From contig NC_088776.1 in NCBI RefSeq assembly GCF_954871325.1, forward strand, positions 48,068,569 through 48,132,568: 64,000 bases of DNA. Direction: 5' to 3'. Shown here in pieces: positions 61,502 through 64,000 of the stretch (positions are counted from its first letter, which is position 1; each line of letters opens with the position of its first letter). The translations under genes were made by a program, and so were the position numbers. Origin of the DNA: Gordionus sp. m RMFG-2023 (taxonomy: Eukaryota; Nematomorpha; Gordioida; Chordodea; Parachordodidae). Under the pieces are notes generated by a model. It worked only from the letters and a program-made list of their open reading frames with translations. It did not search any database and had not been told where the DNA came from.

Positions 61502-62510
61502 GTAAAAAAAAACTCATTTAATTTTCCAAACATTATGATAAACAATAAGCATTATTTTACTATTACTATACCATATAGTATATACAAACCATATTTAAAA
61601 GTGACAATTTTTCCAATATTTGCTTTAAGGATTTTCTATTTTTTTGCCTTTTAGACCCCTGAGGTAGCGATATATATAGTATATTTCATATTATGTTTAG
61701 GAATTTATTAAGGATGTACATATATTTTTATCGGATCGGGTTTTTTTTGTAATATGAGTTATCGGCCAATATTATAAAATTTTCCGATCCTATAAAATAA
61801 CGTCTTAATTAATTTTTAAAATTTTTTTAAATAATATTTAAGAAATTATATTTGTTTATAAATGCAACATTCTAATATAATTTGAAGTGATAATTTTTTT
61901 GAAAACTAACTAAATATTTGAAAATTTGTTAAAAAATTATAAAATATATAATTTATTATTATATTTTTATAAGGAAGCTTATGACTTTAAAACTTAATAA
62001 TTAATTTATAAAAAATTCTAACAGTTTAAATTAACCATAGACCAGATGGGATTCTCTACTTTCTACACAATAGAAAGACTATTGTAATAATTAATATTAC
62101 GATTTTACTATATAAATAACTGATCAATATTTATATACTTTTACAATGATGAGTATAACTGAATAATTATAAAATGATAAGTAAATTAAAATTTGATTGT
62201 AATATTATAAATGACTTATGTTATGATTTATATAGGGTTATCAGATCTTCCTCAGTAGAAAAGAGAACATACATTTTTTGAATGTATTTTAAATAAGGCA
62301 TTAAAATGAAGTTAAAAAATTTAATTGAATTTTAAGCAGTCATTTATTTTTATTGCATTTATTAATGAATAATTAGAATTGAATTAAACATAACTTATAA
62401 ATCATATTTTTTTTATTCCATATTTTACACCTGCAGATATTTTTCATAATATATTTGGCCTTTTCCCTAAAAATTTATCGAAATCTTTGCAAAAAGATTT
62501 AAAATTGTAT
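61502..62510. other. SLC12A: SLC12 intron 11 (start), no exon seen
   Basis: After the exon 11 donor the sequence is AT-rich. I searched for the next SLC12 exon (NKCC ALCKDNIYPAL and KGYGKNNEP segment) without success, so the intron extends to or past the window end. Confidence 0.5.
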
Positions 62511-62516
62511 TGCCTC

Positions 62517-62640
62517 AGCAGGGTCCTATAAGTAGAGAATGTAAGAGTGCAGGAGATGTAAGGAATATCGAAGGTTTAAGAAAGTGTTTTAGGTGTGGTA
62601 GGAAGGATTATTTAATTAAGGACTGTCCGGGAAGTCATGA
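62517..62640 (+). pseudogene. Zinc-knuckle (gag-like) fossil
   Basis: A short frame encodes KCFRCGRKDYLIKDCPG, a CCHC-type zinc-knuckle pattern of the kind found in retroelement gag proteins and in some host RNA-binding proteins. Only this patch is recognisable, with no ends or neighbouring retroelement genes. It is treated as a broken fossil of unknown family. Confidence 0.45.
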
Positions 62641-63179
62641 GAGAGGTGGAATATGATTACAGAGGGTTAAGGCAGAATAATTTAGTAAATCATGATTTAG
62701 GGTTAAATAAATATATAGATAATAGAAATTATATTAGCAATATTTTGGATATATATATATTGATGATTTATAATAGTTATTTTAAAATTAGCAGTGTTTA
62801 CAAAATAATTTTGATTAAATTTTTGTATTTTATTGATTTTTATAATAGATATAATTTTAATTAGAATATATTTTTATTGATTGACTGCCTAACTGACAAT
62901 TCTTCAATTCAATCACAACACCTTCCCCCTTTACTAATCCTACAATATACCATTAGCGGACGATGTCATCACTGATCCATCAATCATACAATCGAAATCA
63001 TAACTATTACCCCTTCATACTAGCCCATTTTGTTCCATAACAGTCATCCCAAACATTCAATCCCCCCAATCCATCATAGCATCATTCTTCATACCCATAT
63101 CATTTGATCCAAATCAATCCTATAATTATTCTCCGTATCCATTCATCCACTTGACCATTGCCCATCTAGACACCATTAC

Positions 63180-64000
63180 CAATCCACCATATAATTATTC
63201 TCCGTATCCATTCATAATTCCTTTTATAGATTCCACGGATAATCTATTCCTCTCATTTGTCCCATGGCAAATAAAGAAAAAATTCTTTTAACGTCAACAT
63301 TATGAGTTGATATAGCAAAAATGAAGCTTGCTATAATTCGCAGTTCACCATGTTGTTCAAGGATTAGAATATTATAAAAATATATTTTTTGGTGAAGAGG
63401 AAGTTTTGAATATTCAACACATCTAATTTTATTTGTAATAAACAATTTAAGGTTGGAAAATTGGTCGAACAACTTTTACTCATTTTAAAGAAACATTTTA
63501 AAAAGAAACATTTTAATTTCCATTGAAAACATTCCACTTCTTCTAGAGGTTCTGACTAAAGATCAAAATATCGTATTCAACTTCTTATACATTAAATAAA
63601 TGATCTTTCACTGCATCTACTTGTATTTTTTGTCCATTTTTTATATTTATTTCTAATATTGTTTTTATTTATGGAAAAAAAATTCCATTTTTTCAACAAA
63701 TATTTTAATTGGTTAACATTTCAATAAAATTATTTTCTTTCTCAACGGATTTTTTTTTTATCAAACGCATATATCAAGGAATGAGTAGATCACAGATATG
63801 TATCAGTTAAATCTTTTTCATAAAAATTTATGATAACTGGGGGATTGTTAATTGAAAGAAAGTACGATTTTAATGCTTCATACATTTCAATAAATCGTTG
63901 GACTCAAGGAAATAGAGAAAGCTATCTTGTTTGTTTATAATTAAACTCAACGAATTCATGATGAGGAGGATACATAAAAGAATCTTTAAAACGAAAAATA
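63180..64000 (-). pseudogene. hAT transposase pseudogene, C-terminal half, runs off window
   Basis: Minus-strand pieces read YEALKSYFLSINNPPVI, then SLIYAFDKKKSVEKENNFIE, and near 63330-63250 ASFIFAISTHNVDVKRIFSL. The last corresponds to the hAT C-terminal motif (HNADVERIFSL). Order and content match the C-terminal half of ZBED-type hAT transposases, related to the pair at 25.9-28.8 kb. Frames are interrupted; the 5' part lies beyond the window. Confidence 0.65.

Noticed and set aside
1-64000. CRISPR arrays, bacterial operons, rRNA genes
   Set aside because: No spaced direct-repeat array of CRISPR type, no ribosome-binding-site-linked gene runs, and spliced genes show the DNA is eukaryotic.

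Overview
The window is eukaryotic and almost certainly metazoan nuclear DNA. It is extremely AT-rich, gene-poor, intron-containing and dense in DNA transposons. It carries a U1 snRNA gene, an intronless ASPSCR1/TUG gene and a long intron-rich SLC12 cation-chloride cotransporter gene. I cannot name the species. An early-branching or parasitic animal with an AT-rich, repeat-rich genome (for example a cnidarian or myxozoan) would fit, but that is inference.

Layout. About 1-5.3 kb: minisatellite DNA, then a 1798-bp unit present twice in tandem (1704-3501 and 3502-5299), apparently identical, each carrying one U1 snRNA gene on the + strand. 5.6-7.3 kb: a small decayed LTR retroelement fossil on the minus strand. 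7.3-16.1 kb: AT-rich non-coding DNA with degenerate repeats and one hAT transposase scrap. 16.167-17.915 kb: complete single-exon TUG/ASPSCR1. 18-32 kb: non-coding DNA, a tRNA-derived SINE inside an inverted-repeat element, two hAT transposase pseudogenes head to head (25.9-28.8 kb), and the first of seven copies of a ~223-bp fold-back hAT MITE.

32.0-61.5 kb: an SLC12 (NKCC/NCC-type) gene on the + strand. I assembled eleven coding exons from protein similarity, reading phase and splice sites. They run from the N-terminal regulatory region (an RFxI kinase-docking motif and a conserved phospho-regulatory segment) through TM8; the remaining exons lie beyond the window. Its introns hold nearly all the recognisable transposons: six fold-back hAT MITEs, a 9-bp-TSD element full of TTCGCG-type repeats, a complete 3.6-kb hAT element with perfect 8-bp target duplications, a 1.7-kb non-autonomous hAT, a Tc1/mariner-like MITE and small hAT and Harbinger-like MITEs. 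62-64 kb: a zinc-knuckle fossil and the C-terminal part of another hAT pseudogene.

Biologically most interesting: (1) the U1 5' end carries U instead of C at the base facing exon position -1, while none of the 11 SLC12 donor sites has G at +5 and 6 of 10 acceptors are AAG, suggesting relaxed or altered splice-site rules; (2) the SLC12 protein lacks the TM3 tyrosine that coordinates potassium in NKCC, while its sodium and chloride residues are kept, suggesting potassium-independent NaCl transport; (3) a local burst of fold-back hAT MITEs confined to the SLC12 locus and its upstream flank.
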